A DNA stretch of 64,000 bases from the NCBI RefSeq assembly GCF_004028635.1, contig NZ_RQJW01000008.1, positions 186,001 to 250,000 of the forward strand. The letters run 5' to 3'. This document shows, piece after piece, positions 1 to 8,481 of the stretch. The notes beneath the pieces were generated by a model. The model worked only from the letters and a program-made list of their open reading frames with translations, was not told where the DNA came from and searched no databases. Each line of letters opens with the position of its first letter. The first letter of the stretch is position 1. This stretch comes from Streptomyces cyaneus (GTDB lineage: Bacteria > Actinomycetota > Actinomycetes > Streptomycetales > Streptomycetaceae). The translations under genes and the position numbers were made by a program.

Positions 1-574
1 CGAACAGCGCCTCCCGGCCGGGAGACGCGCGCACCGCGGCGAACAGCTCCGCCAGCAGCGCCGGGGCCGTGCCGGCGTCGTGCACCGCGTGGGTGTTGCG
101 GCTGCCCTCGCCCCTGACAGGCTTCACGATCGCGGGAAGACCGACCTTCGCGACCGCCGCGGGCCAGTCCCGCGGACCGCGCAGCGGCTCGCTGCGCACC
201 TCGTCGACGCCGGCCTCCCGCAACCGCCGACGCTGGCGGACCTTGTCGGTGAGCAGCCGGGCCGTGTCCTCGTCGTGGAAGGGCAGAGCGAGATCGGCGG
301 CGAGCCGGGCCGCGGTGCGCAGCATCGGCTCACTGAAGGTGACCAGCGCGGACGGCTCGTGCGCGCGTAGCGCGGCGGCGTCGGCCACCGGGTCGCCGGT
401 GAGCGGGAGCACGGCGCCCAGGGTGCCCAGCACCTCCCCGAGCCGCGTCACATGATCGGTGGGTGCCACGACGAACACGATGTCCGCGAGGTCCCGCAGC
501 CCGACGGCGATGTCACCGGCGGCCACGGCTCCTTTGTCGTAGACGACGGCGACGACCGGCCGACCCTTCGTCAT
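1..574 (-). CDS. ATP-grasp ligase, N-terminal part
   Basis: The reading frame starts with ATG at 574 and runs off the left edge, giving about 191 residues. Residues 1-110 look like the pre-ATP-grasp fold. Around residues 150-165 the motif PAIVKPVRGEGSRNTH supplies the ATP-binding lysine and glycine-rich loop of ATP-grasp carboxylate-amine ligases. The start overlaps the stop of the upstream PCP-C gene by four bases (ATGA), so it is the distal gene seen in the NRPS operon. Such enzymes make amide bonds from acyl phosphates, so it may join an extra amino acid to the NRPS product or build a precursor. The substrate cannot be read from this fragment. Confidence 0.88.
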   Translation of the reverse strand, partial: MTKGRPVVAVVYDKGAVAAGDIAVGLRDLADIVFVVAPTDHVTRLGEVLGTLGAVLPLTGDPVADAAALRAHEPSALVTFSEPMLRTAARLAADLALPFHDEDTARLLTDKVRQRRRLREAGVDEVRSEPLRGPRDWPAAVAKVGLPAIVKPVRGEGSRNTHAVHDAGTAPALLAELFAAVRASPGREALF

Positions 575-2199
575 GCGCGCACCGCCCGCGTCACGGAGGG
601 CAGTCCGGCCGGGGCCAAGGGGTCCTCGGCCGCGGCGGCCAGCGCCTGCCGGTACAGCTCGGCGTAACGCCCCACCCGCCCCGGATCGACCAGTTCGGGG
701 TCGAAGTCCACGACGACGCGGCTGCCGTCCTCCAGCCCGTCCACCTCGAAGTCGACGCGGAACGGGAAACTGGGCTTGCCCGCCATCCACCAGCCGTCGG
801 CGCGCAGGGCGGTCAGGCCGGTGAGACCGTCGTAAAGGTGGAAGTCGGTGTAGTTGAACGTGACGTCGAAGGCCGGACGGCCGAGACGGTTCTCGATCTC
901 GGCCAGCGGAAACGCACGATGGGGCATGGACCGCCGCTCCGCCGTCATCGCGTCCCCGGCGAGATCCGCCCACGTCGCCGCGGTCCGCGCGAACCGCATG
1001 GGAAGCGTGTTCAGGTGGAGGCCCACCACCAGGTCGGAGTCCGCCGTCTCCGGGCGGGTGCTGACCACCACGCCGGTGACGACGTCCTCGTCGCGGCCCA
1101 GCCAGGCGCCGAGCGTCCAGGCGTGCACGCCCAGCACGAAGGCCTTGAGTGACGCCCCCGAGCGCCGCGCCGCGGACCGCAACGCCTCGACCAGCTCCGG
1201 CTCCAGGCCGAAGGCGTGCTGGTCGATCGCGTTCGCCGCGGCCGGACGGACGGCCGGGTCGATCAGCAGCACGGGCACGTCCGCCTCGGTCCGCCAGAAC
1301 TCCGCCGCCTCCAAGGAGGCGAGCGCCGCGGCCTCGGCGGCGGCGAAGTCCCGGTGGGCGCCGGCGGGCGGCTGCGGCAGACCGGGGGCGACACCGCGCA
1401 GCAACGCGTCGTACACCGTGAGCAGGTCCACGATCAGCCGGCCCAGCCCCCAGCCGTCGGCGATGGTGTGGTGGCAGGACAGCGCCACCTGGAAGGAGTC
1501 CCGCTCGGTCACGACATGGCAGCGCAGCAGCGGCGCGCCGCTCCAGTCGAAGGGGCGGTTCACCTGCTCCGCGCTCCACCGCCGGGCCATCTCGGCCGCC
1601 GCGTGCGGCCCGTCCGCGTCGGCCGACTCGACGGTGAGCCGCGGCTCTGCCTGGGCCCACACCAGCTGAGCGGGCACCGAGAAGGTCCCGAGGTCGAAGG
1701 AGGTGCGCAGCGCCGGGTGGCGGCGGGTCACCTCGGTCAGCGCTTCGCGGAACAGTGCCTCGTCGAAGGCGGCCCGGGTCCGCCAGCCCGTCCTGGAGTG
1801 GTACAGCTCCGGATCCCCGCTGGCCTCGCACAGGTAGATCATCCCGACCTGGAGCGCCGAGGCCGGTATCGCCTCGGTGACTCCGTCGGGCACCAGGGCC
1901 CGGTCGGCCGGGTCGAGCAGACCTTCGGGGGCCGGCCCGGCAGCACCGGACGCGGCTGCCACGGGGGTCTGCCCGGCGGTGGACTGTTCGATGTGGGCCG
2001 CCAGTTCCCGGGCCGTCGGGTAGTACAGGAGGTCCCGCAGGGAGACGGACAGGCCCCGGCTCTGCGCCTCGGTGACGACGCGCAGCGCGGTGAGCGAGTC
2101 CCCGCCCATCGCGTAGAAGTCGTCGTCCGGGCCGATCTCCTCGTCGCCCAGGTGCGTGCGCACGAGGTCCAGCAGCAGGTCGGTGACGGAGACAGTCAT
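571..2199 (-). CDS. Discrete PCP-condensation didomain NRPS protein
   Basis: This 542-residue protein has an N-terminal peptidyl carrier domain (residues about 1-72) with the phosphopantetheine serine in MGGDSL (Ser35). A condensation domain fills residues about 105-530 and carries the intact active-site motif HHTIADG at 243-249. There is no adenylation domain, so the carrier must be loaded by a partner, perhaps the discrete A-PCP protein or the ATP-grasp enzyme. The order carrier then condensation, ending in C, is unusual; normally the C domain precedes its own A-PCP. The gene sits 10 bases after the P450 stop and overlaps the ATP-grasp start, consistent with one transcript. Confidence 0.93.
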   Translation of the reverse strand: MTVSVTDLLLDLVRTHLGDEEIGPDDDFYAMGGDSLTALRVVTEAQSRGLSVSLRDLLYYPTARELAAHIEQSTAGQTPVAAASGAAGPAPEGLLDPADRALVPDGVTEAIPASALQVGMIYLCEASGDPELYHSRTGWRTRAAFDEALFREALTEVTRRHPALRTSFDLGTFSVPAQLVWAQAEPRLTVESADADGPHAAAEMARRWSAEQVNRPFDWSGAPLLRCHVVTERDSFQVALSCHHTIADGWGLGRLIVDLLTVYDALLRGVAPGLPQPPAGAHRDFAAAEAAALASLEAAEFWRTEADVPVLLIDPAVRPAAANAIDQHAFGLEPELVEALRSAARRSGASLKAFVLGVHAWTLGAWLGRDEDVVTGVVVSTRPETADSDLVVGLHLNTLPMRFARTAATWADLAGDAMTAERRSMPHRAFPLAEIENRLGRPAFDVTFNYTDFHLYDGLTGLTALRADGWWMAGKPSFPFRVDFEVDGLEDGSRVVVDFDPELVDPGRVGRYAELYRQALAAAAEDPLAPAGLPSVTRAVRA

Positions 2200-2209
2200 G
2201 GGCTCCCCC

Positions 2210-3502
2210 TCAGAGCGGACGGGCCCGGGTCGCGACGCGGTGGTGTGCGTCCGCGCGCAGCCGGGTGCGGACGGGCAGTCGGGTGAAGCCCGCGACGAAG
2301 TTGGACGCGAGCCGGCGCGGCGGCCCGGTCGGCTCGAACTCCTCGACCAAGGCGACGATCTCCTCGAACAGGACGCGCAGGGTCAGCCGGCCGACGGCCG
2401 CGCCCAGGCAGTAGTGGGGGCCGTAGCCGAACGCGATGTGCCGGTTGTCGGGCCGGGGCACGAGGAAGCGCTCCGGGTCGGCGAAGACGGTCTCGTCTCG
2501 GTTTGCGGAGCCGACCCACACCGCCACGGCGTCCCCGGCGGGCACCAGGCCACCGCTCAGTTCGACGTCTTGGACCGCGTGCCGCAGGAAGGAGCCGGCC
2601 GCAGACGTCCAGCGCAGTCCCTCCTCGACGAGCGCGGGGACGAGTTCCGGGTTCTCTCGCACCGCCCGGTACACCTGCGGGTTCCGGGCCAGCGCGAGCA
2701 CGGTGCCCGCCGCGGTGTGCGGAGTGGTGGCGTTCGCACCGAGCAGCACGCTGTAGCAGTTGACGACGACTTCGTCCCGGGTGAGCGCGGTCCCGTCCAC
2801 ACAGACGGACGTCAGATGCCGGATGAGGTCCTCGCCCTCGGTGCCGGCCCTGGACCGGGCCTCGCGCGCGAAGTACTCGAACAGCTCGTGATGCGCGATG
2901 GCGAGCGTCGCGGCGCTGCTGCCCGTGCGGTGCACCGGGTCGTCGGGCGCCGCCGCCATGCCCGTCCACCGCACGAGATCCGGCCAGTCCTCCTCGGGCA
3001 GGTCCATCAGAGCCGCGGCCGCAGCCATGGGCAGCAGCGCGGCCTGCTCGCTCACGTCCCATGTCTCGTCGTCGGCGACGGAGCGCAGGACCGCGTGCAC
3101 GGCCGCCCGGATCCGCTGCTCCGTCGCCGCCAGCGACGCGCCGCTGAACAGGGCGCGCAGCGGCCGGCGCAGCTCGCCGTGGCGGGGCGGGTCCGTGGCG
3201 ACGAGCATCTTGCCGGCCGCCGCGTCACCCCGCCCGAGCTGCTGGAGGAGGCTGCCCCGCTCGGACGTGAACTCGCGGTGCTGACCGAGCACCCGGCAGG
3301 CGTCCTCATAGCGGGTGACCGACCAGAAGGCCCGTCCGTCGGGCAGTTCCTGGCGGTGCAGCGGCGCCCGGCGCCGCATCGCCGCCCACACCAGATGGGG
3401 GTCGCCCGCGGCGTGGAAGCCCGCGTCGAACAGGTCGACGTCGTCCAGGTCCACCGCGTCGAGGTCGGTCGCGGACCAGCCGCCCGCCGGGTTCTCCGTC
3501 AC
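2210..3502 (-). CDS. Cytochrome P450
   Basis: This is a 430-residue class I bacterial P450. The haem-ligand loop FGYGPHYCLG puts the cysteine thiolate at residue 365, and the K-helix EGLR gives Glu294/Arg297. The I-helix reads GANATT (255-260): the threonines are present, but the acidic residue usually found just before them is alanine. I chose the GTG at 3502 because it forms a GTGA overlap with the stop of the A-PCP gene; longer in-frame starts run into that gene. P450s next to discrete A-PCP proteins commonly beta-hydroxylate the carrier-bound amino acid (NovI- and NikQ-type systems), which is the inferred role here. Confidence 0.93.
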   Translation of the reverse strand: MTENPAGGWSATDLDAVDLDDVDLFDAGFHAAGDPHLVWAAMRRRAPLHRQELPDGRAFWSVTRYEDACRVLGQHREFTSERGSLLQQLGRGDAAAGKMLVATDPPRHGELRRPLRALFSGASLAATEQRIRAAVHAVLRSVADDETWDVSEQAALLPMAAAAALMDLPEEDWPDLVRWTGMAAAPDDPVHRTGSSAATLAIAHHELFEYFAREARSRAGTEGEDLIRHLTSVCVDGTALTRDEVVVNCYSVLLGANATTPHTAAGTVLALARNPQVYRAVRENPELVPALVEEGLRWTSAAGSFLRHAVQDVELSGGLVPAGDAVAVWVGSANRDETVFADPERFLVPRPDNRHIAFGYGPHYCLGAAVGRLTLRVLFEEIVALVEEFEPTGPPRRLASNFVAGFTRLPVRTRLRADAHHRVATRARPL

Positions 3503-5271
3503 GATCGCGACCTCGCTTCCGCCACGGCACGGGCCAGCCCGGCGGGGCTGGGGTCCAGATAAAGGGAGCGTGGCGAGATCTCGACGCCGTACGCCCGCCG
3601 CAGTTCGCCCAGGATCGTGACGGCCAGCAGCGAATGCCCGCCGATCTCGAAGAAGTCGTCGTCGGCGCCGATGCCGACGACGCCGATGTGGTCCGTCCAC
3701 AGCTGGACGATCGCGTGCTCCAACGGCGACTCGGGCGCCCGGTGGGGTGCGCTCAGCTCGGGCCTGTCCAGCACCGACGCGGCGGCCAGGGCGGCACGGT
3801 CCACCTTGCCGTTCGCGGTGAGCGGCAGCGTGTCGACGATCCGCACCAGGGCGGGCACACAGTAGTCCGGCAGCACGCGCTCCAGCCGCTCCCGCACGTC
3901 CAGCGCGGAGAGGTGACCGCCGTCGGCGGCGACCACATGGCCGATCAGCCGGCGTTCCCCGGACGGTGCCCGCTGGACGACGACCGCAGCCCGGGCCACG
4001 TCGGGCAGCGCGGCCAGCGCCGACTCCACCTCGCCGGTCTCGACCCGGAAGCCTCGGATCTTGACCTGGTCGTCGTCGCGCCCGAGGAACTCCAGCGTGC
4101 CGTCGGGCAGCCGCCGTACCCGGTCTCCGGTGCGGTACATACGGGCCCCGGGCTGCTGCGCGTACGGGTCGGCCACGAACCGCTCGGCCGTCCGTCCCGG
4201 GTCCCCTAGATAGCCGTGGGCCAGGCCCTCACCGGTGACGTACAGCTCGCCCTCCTCGCCGTCCGGCACAGGGCGCAGCCGCTCGTCCAGGACCCGTGCC
4301 CCGCTGCCCCTGATCGGCCGGCCGATCGGGACCGTGGGGGTGGTGGGCGCCTTCCGCACGGGGTGGCAGCAGCTGAACGTGGTGTTCTCCGTGGGGCCGT
4401 ACCCGTTGACGACGGTGGTCTCGGGCAGGGCGGCGACGGCGCGGGCGACATGCGGCGCGGAGAGCACGTCGCCACCCGCCAGGAGACAGCGCAGCCCGCG
4501 GAGGTCGTCCAGACCGGTGTCGACGACCTGGTGGAACAGGCCGGCGGTCAGCCACATCACCGTGACACCCTCGCGGCCCGCGTACGCGGTCAGTTCGGCG
4601 GCGGACAGCTGCCCGGGCGGGGCCACGGCGAGCCGCGCCCCGGTCAGCAGCGCCCCCCAGACCTCCCAAGTGGACGCGTCGAAGGCGAGGGGCGCGAACT
4701 GGAGGAACACGTCGTCCCCGCGAAGATCGGCGATGTCCGTCCCGACCACCAGGCGCAGCACCGCCCGGTGCGGAACGCACACCCCCTTGGGACGGCCGGT
4801 GGACCCCGAGGTGTAGGCGACGTAGGCGATGTCGTCCGGTCCCGTCGTGGCGGCCGGCACCACGGCCGGGTCGTCGTCCGCCTGCACTCCGTCGTCCGGG
4901 GTGAGCACCGTACGGCCGTGGGGCGACATCTCGGCCGCCAGGTGGGGTGGTGACAGCACCACCTTCACCGAGGCGTCGTCGAGGATCGTCTGCCGCCGTT
5001 CGAAGGGCTGCCGGGCGTCCAGCGCCAGGAAGGCCGCGCCGGCCTTCAGCACGGCCAGAAGCATCACCACCGCCGCGGCGGAGCGTTCGGCGTGGACGGC
5101 GACGACGTCCCCGCGCCGCACCCCGTGCCGCCACAACCGCCGCGCAGTCCGGTCGGCCCCGGCGTCCAGTGCGGCGTAGGTCAGCTCGCCGTCGGGGGCG
5201 CTGACCGCGATCGCGTCGGGTGTCTCGCGGACCCGCTCGGCGAACACGCCCTGGATGCTCTGCATGGTCAC
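3499..5271 (-). CDS. Discrete adenylation-PCP NRPS protein
   Basis: This 590-residue protein has an A domain at about 10-500 and a PCP at about 515-585 (IGGHSL). Core motifs A3 (YTSGSTGRPKG), A5 (NGYGPTE), A8 (GRDDDQVKIRGFR) and A10 (LTANGKVDR) are intact. Reading the specificity pocket against GrsA gives D-A-W-W-L-G-G-T-F, close to known valine-type codes, so a branched aliphatic amino acid is predicted. The GTG at 5271 is preferred to the ATG six bases later: AGGAGG lies six bases upstream of the GTG, and the GTGA overlaps the thioesterase stop. It lies directly upstream of the P450, the arrangement seen where a tethered amino acid is hydroxylated before transfer. Confidence 0.95.
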   Translation of the reverse strand: MTMQSIQGVFAERVRETPDAIAVSAPDGELTYAALDAGADRTARRLWRHGVRRGDVVAVHAERSAAAVVMLLAVLKAGAAFLALDARQPFERRQTILDDASVKVVLSPPHLAAEMSPHGRTVLTPDDGVQADDDPAVVPAATTGPDDIAYVAYTSGSTGRPKGVCVPHRAVLRLVVGTDIADLRGDDVFLQFAPLAFDASTWEVWGALLTGARLAVAPPGQLSAAELTAYAGREGVTVMWLTAGLFHQVVDTGLDDLRGLRCLLAGGDVLSAPHVARAVAALPETTVVNGYGPTENTTFSCCHPVRKAPTTPTVPIGRPIRGSGARVLDERLRPVPDGEEGELYVTGEGLAHGYLGDPGRTAERFVADPYAQQPGARMYRTGDRVRRLPDGTLEFLGRDDDQVKIRGFRVETGEVESALAALPDVARAAVVVQRAPSGERRLIGHVVAADGGHLSALDVRERLERVLPDYCVPALVRIVDTLPLTANGKVDRAALAAASVLDRPELSAPHRAPESPLEHAIVQLWTDHIGVVGIGADDDFFEIGGHSLLAVTILGELRRAYGVEISPRSLYLDPSPAGLARAVAEARSRS

Positions 5272-6059
5272 CCGTGACCTCCTGTGTGACCGCTCCCCGC
5301 ACCGCTCGGTTCCGGGCTCCTCGGTTCGGCGAGCAGCGCGGCGAAGAGGTCCATCAGCTGCTGCGGTGCGGAGAGGAAGGCGTAGTGCCCGCCGTCGAGC
5401 ACGGAGAACCGGACGTCCGACGAGTACTCCCGCCACGGCCGGATCTGCTCCGGGGTGATCTCCTCGTCGTCGGCCCAGTGCAGCGCGGTGACGCCGACGG
5501 GCAGGACGAGCGGGCTCGGCCGACGGTAGACACGGTTGGCGTCGAGGTCCTGGTGCAGCACCTCAAGGGTCAGTTCGATCAGGGCGGGATGCGGTTCGCC
5601 GCCCCGTTCGACGATGATCCGGCCCAGTTCCCGGCCGAGTTGCTCGTCGTCCATGTCCAGGAAACGGTCCCGCGGACAGTGGTGCGGGGGCACCTGGGCC
5701 GAGACGACCAGCCGGTGCGGCAGCGGCAGGCCCCGCTCGGCCAGCAGGGCCGCCGTCTCGAACGCGGGCAGTGCGCCCGCGCAGTGTCCGAACAGCACGA
5801 ACGGCCGGTCCAGATAGGGCAGCAGCTGTTCCACCAGCTCGGCCGCCAGCTCCTGGTAGGTGCCGTAGTGCGGCTCCCGCACCCGGTTCTCCCGGGCCGG
5901 GAGCTGGATCGGGCACACCTCGGCGGTGCCGATCGCGCGGGGCCACTGGCTGAACATCGAGCCGCCCACACCGGAGTACGGGAAGCAGAAGACACGGGCC
6001 TCGGCGTCCTCGGACGGCCTGCGCAGCAGCCGGGTGGGGAAGGGGCGTATGTCGCTCAT
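5268..6059 (-). CDS. Type II thioesterase with cysteine nucleophile
   Basis: This is a 263-residue alpha/beta hydrolase of the stand-alone (type II) NRPS/PKS thioesterase family. The N-terminal FCFPYSG and the histidine motif DGGHYAFL (His225) fit the family. The nucleophile elbow reads GHCAGA, placing cysteine (Cys93) where these editing enzymes normally have serine (GHSMG). The ATG at 6059 overlaps the oxygenase stop (ATGA), and its stop overlaps the A-PCP start. Usual members clear misprimed or stalled carrier domains. A cysteine nucleophile is known from a few ring-forming TE domains such as that of obafluorin, so a product-releasing role is possible but unproven. Confidence 0.93.
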   Translation of the reverse strand: MSDIRPFPTRLLRRPSEDAEARVFCFPYSGVGGSMFSQWPRAIGTAEVCPIQLPARENRVREPHYGTYQELAAELVEQLLPYLDRPFVLFGHCAGALPAFETAALLAERGLPLPHRLVVSAQVPPHHCPRDRFLDMDDEQLGRELGRIIVERGGEPHPALIELTLEVLHQDLDANRVYRRPSPLVLPVGVTALHWADDEEITPEQIRPWREYSSDVRFSVLDGGHYAFLSAPQQLMDLFAALLAEPRSPEPSGAGSGHTGGHG

Positions 6060-6928
6060 GTCCAGGACACCACGGTCTTGTCGTCGACGAAGCCGAGGAT
6101 GCCCGCCAGCGTGGTGCGGCGCAGCTGCGGATCGGTGTTGGGCTCGACCGCGTGGACGTGCGCGCCGTTGAACACGTAGACGTCCCCGGCGTGCACATCG
6201 ACCCACTGGAGCTCGATGCCCTCCAGGGTGTCCAGCGGGTAGGGCGACCCCGTGTAGTGCAGGCCCAATGCGCGCTTGGACGCGTCGTCGGGCCGGATGT
6301 TCCAGTACGCGAGCCGGCCGCCGTCGCCGTTCTCCAGGCAGATGTTCAGTGCCGCGGGCTGGTATCCGGCCACCTTCTGCACCTCGAAGTCGGCCTGCTG
6401 CGGTTCGGTGCACTGGGACAGGTCGTCGTGCGGTGCCAGCGCGTACTCGCCCTGGCCGTGCCAGGAGCGCAGCAGGCCGCGGCAGGCCTCCCGGTTCCCG
6501 TGTCGGGCGAGCCGGACCGTGGCGCCGTCTTCGGCCAGCACGCCGTCCAGCCCTTCGTAGAAGATCTTCAGGGGATTGTCCGGAACGGCCAGGACGTGGT
6601 CGAGGGCCGCGGCCACCTCCGCGCTCTCCTCCAGGTACGCGGCGGTGGTCTTGTGGTAGTGGTAGGCGCCCAGGAAGTAGCCGGGTGCCTCCACGCCGCG
6701 GGTTTTCCTCGCCGGGCTGGCCCAGAACCGCTCGGCCAGCTCGGCGCACGTCCCGGGCGTCACCATGCCGCGGAACATGACTCCGGCGATCCGGCCGTGC
6801 AGGACGTCGAGCAGCGCCTTTGGCTCGAAGGTGTCGTACTCGCGGAATTCGAAGTAGTCGGCGTCGCCGCTCCAGCCGGTCAGCCTGCGGTGGGGCGCGG
6901 TGCTGTCGGTCGTGGCGAACGCGGTCAT
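6056..6928 (-). CDS. Fe(II)/2-oxoglutarate-type dioxygenase
   Basis: This 290-residue protein has features of a non-haem iron 2-oxoglutarate oxygenase: a His-x-Asp pair in APHDDL (His167, Asp169), a distal histidine in FNGAHVHAVE (257 or 259) and a basic residue in RRTTL (270/271) suited to binding the 2-oxoglutarate carboxylate. The start ATG at 6928 has GGAGGA seven bases upstream and overlaps the MFS stop as ATGA. Together with the P450 it gives the cluster two oxidative tailoring enzymes; hydroxylation of a free or carrier-bound amino acid is the likeliest role. The ligand assignment is by motif only. Confidence 0.85.
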   Translation of the reverse strand: MTAFATTDSTAPHRRLTGWSGDADYFEFREYDTFEPKALLDVLHGRIAGVMFRGMVTPGTCAELAERFWASPARKTRGVEAPGYFLGAYHYHKTTAAYLEESAEVAAALDHVLAVPDNPLKIFYEGLDGVLAEDGATVRLARHGNREACRGLLRSWHGQGEYALAPHDDLSQCTEPQQADFEVQKVAGYQPAALNICLENGDGGRLAYWNIRPDDASKRALGLHYTGSPYPLDTLEGIELQWVDVHAGDVYVFNGAHVHAVEPNTDPQLRRTTLAGILGFVDDKTVVSWT

Positions 6929-8250
6929 GATTCCTCCAGTCGGTGATCGTCGCGGTTCGGGCCGGCGCCGGATTCCGGGCCGTTCCCGAGCGGGCCGGAG
7001 ACGGGGACGGAGGCCGCAGGCGGCGCGCTCGTCGGCGGCTGCCCTTCGTCGACCGCGCGCACCGAGGGCAGCAGCAGGACGAGGGGTCCCGCGAGCACGA
7101 TGAGCGCTCCCGCCCAGATCAGCGCGGGGCCGACGCCGAGCGCCGCCGACGCGGGACCGGCGAGGGCGAGCCCGAGCGGAACGAAGGCGAAGGAGCCCAC
7201 GGCCTCGTACGACATGACCCGGGCCAGCTTGTCCTCCGGCACGTTCTTCTGCAGGGCGGTGTCCAGCAGCACTTCGTAGACGTCGATGCAGATGCCGGCC
7301 ACGAAGGCGAGCACGGCGACGGCGGCGACCGGCGCCTCGGCGGCGAGCAGGAACAGAGGCAGCGGGAAGCCCATGGTCAGCAGTGCGGCCAGCCGGATCG
7401 GGCGGCGCGTGCGCAGCCGTACGGCCGTGGTGCTGCCGACGACATAGCCGATGGCCTGGGCGGTCAGGATCAGGCTCCAGGCGGGCGCCCCGCCCAACTG
7501 GTCCTTGGCGACCACCGGGCCGAGCACGTAGAACCCGCCGGCCAGCAGTACGTTCACGACGCACAACTGGGCCACCATCACCCACACCCACTGGCGTGCC
7601 GTGAACTCCTGCCAGCCGTCCCGCAGTTGCCGCACGAGGGAAGCGGACGTACCGATCGGCGGCGTCGACTTGAGACGGATCCCCGTCAGGAGCACGGCGG
7701 AGACGAGGAAGGACGCCGCGTCGATGGCCAGGGTCGGCCCGGGGCCGACCAGGGCGACCAGGATGCCGGCGACGGCCGCACCGATGATGTTCCCGCCGCG
7801 CATGGCCAGTTGCAGCAGGCCATTGGCGGACTGCAGAACCTCCCCGGACACCAACTGCGGCATCACGGACCGGGACGCCGGTTCGAAGAGGGCGGCGGCG
7901 GCCCCGTTGACGCAGGCCAGCAGGGCCAGGGAGAGGGCGGAGGCATGCTCGGTGATCACCAGCGCCGCCGCCACGCTCTGCGCGAGCCCGGCCACGACGT
8001 CTGCACCCACCATCACCCGGTACTTGGGCCACCGGTCGGCGACCACGCCGCCCAGCAGAACGAACACCACCTGGCTCGCCAACCGGGCGGTGAGCACGAG
8101 ACCGAGTGCGGTGGCCGACCCGTCCGGCAGGTCGAGCACGGTGAAGGCCAGGGCGACCGGGGCGATGGCGTTGCCGAGCAGGGAGACGGACCGGGCCGAC
8201 AGCAGGCACAGCACCGAGCGGTCACGCAGGACACGCAGGTTCGACGACAA
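6925..8250 (-). CDS. MFS transporter (product export)
   Basis: This 441-residue major facilitator superfamily protein has about 12 hydrophobic segments. After helix 2 it carries a GGVVADRWPKYRVM loop, the signature MFS motif A region. The N-terminal half resembles the MFS_3/enterobactin-exporter-like group. The C-terminal 45 residues are a polar, proline-rich tail. The start is a TTG at 8250: the frame upstream is closed by the MbtH stop codon itself, so no longer start is possible. Its place inside the NRPS operon suggests export of, or self-protection against, the peptide product. Confidence 0.92.
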   Translation of the reverse strand: MSSNLRVLRDRSVLCLLSARSVSLLGNAIAPVALAFTVLDLPDGSATALGLVLTARLASQVVFVLLGGVVADRWPKYRVMVGADVVAGLAQSVAAALVITEHASALSLALLACVNGAAAALFEPASRSVMPQLVSGEVLQSANGLLQLAMRGGNIIGAAVAGILVALVGPGPTLAIDAASFLVSAVLLTGIRLKSTPPIGTSASLVRQLRDGWQEFTARQWVWVMVAQLCVVNVLLAGGFYVLGPVVAKDQLGGAPAWSLILTAQAIGYVVGSTTAVRLRTRRPIRLAALLTMGFPLPLFLLAAEAPVAAVAVLAFVAGICIDVYEVLLDTALQKNVPEDKLARVMSYEAVGSFAFVPLGLALAGPASAALGVGPALIWAGALIVLAGPLVLLLPSVRAVDEGQPPTSAPPAASVPVSGPLGNGPESGAGPNRDDHRLEES

Positions 8251-8253
8251 CGG

Positions 8254-8481
8254 TCACCCACCCGTGCCATGGTTCGGGCGTCCGGAAGCCACCGGACCGG
8301 CCGGGCGGAGGTCGGTCCAGTGCTCCTCCACAAAGTCCACGCACTCCTGGCGGGGCCGGTCCGCGAGGACCAGGTCCCAGCCCGGCGGGAGGTCGGCGAA
8401 GGACGGCCAGAGGGAGTACCGGCCTTCCGCGTTGCGCAGGACCCGGTACAGCGCGTCCGGATCGTCGAAGGGGTTCGTCAT
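8254..8481 (-). CDS. mbtH: MbtH-like NRPS accessory protein
   Basis: This 75-residue protein carries the MbtH family hallmarks: N-terminal NPFDD, the central SLWPSFADLPPGW motif with conserved tryptophans, and a later WTDLRP. MbtH proteins bind A domains and are often required for their folding and adenylation activity. The start ATG overlaps the NRPS stop by one base (TGATG), so it should be translated in coupling with the large synthetase, its probable partner along with the discrete A-PCP protein. Length is normal for the family. Confidence 0.97.
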   Translation of the reverse strand: MTNPFDDPDALYRVLRNAEGRYSLWPSFADLPPGWDLVLADRPRQECVDFVEEHWTDLRPAGPVASGRPNHGTGG

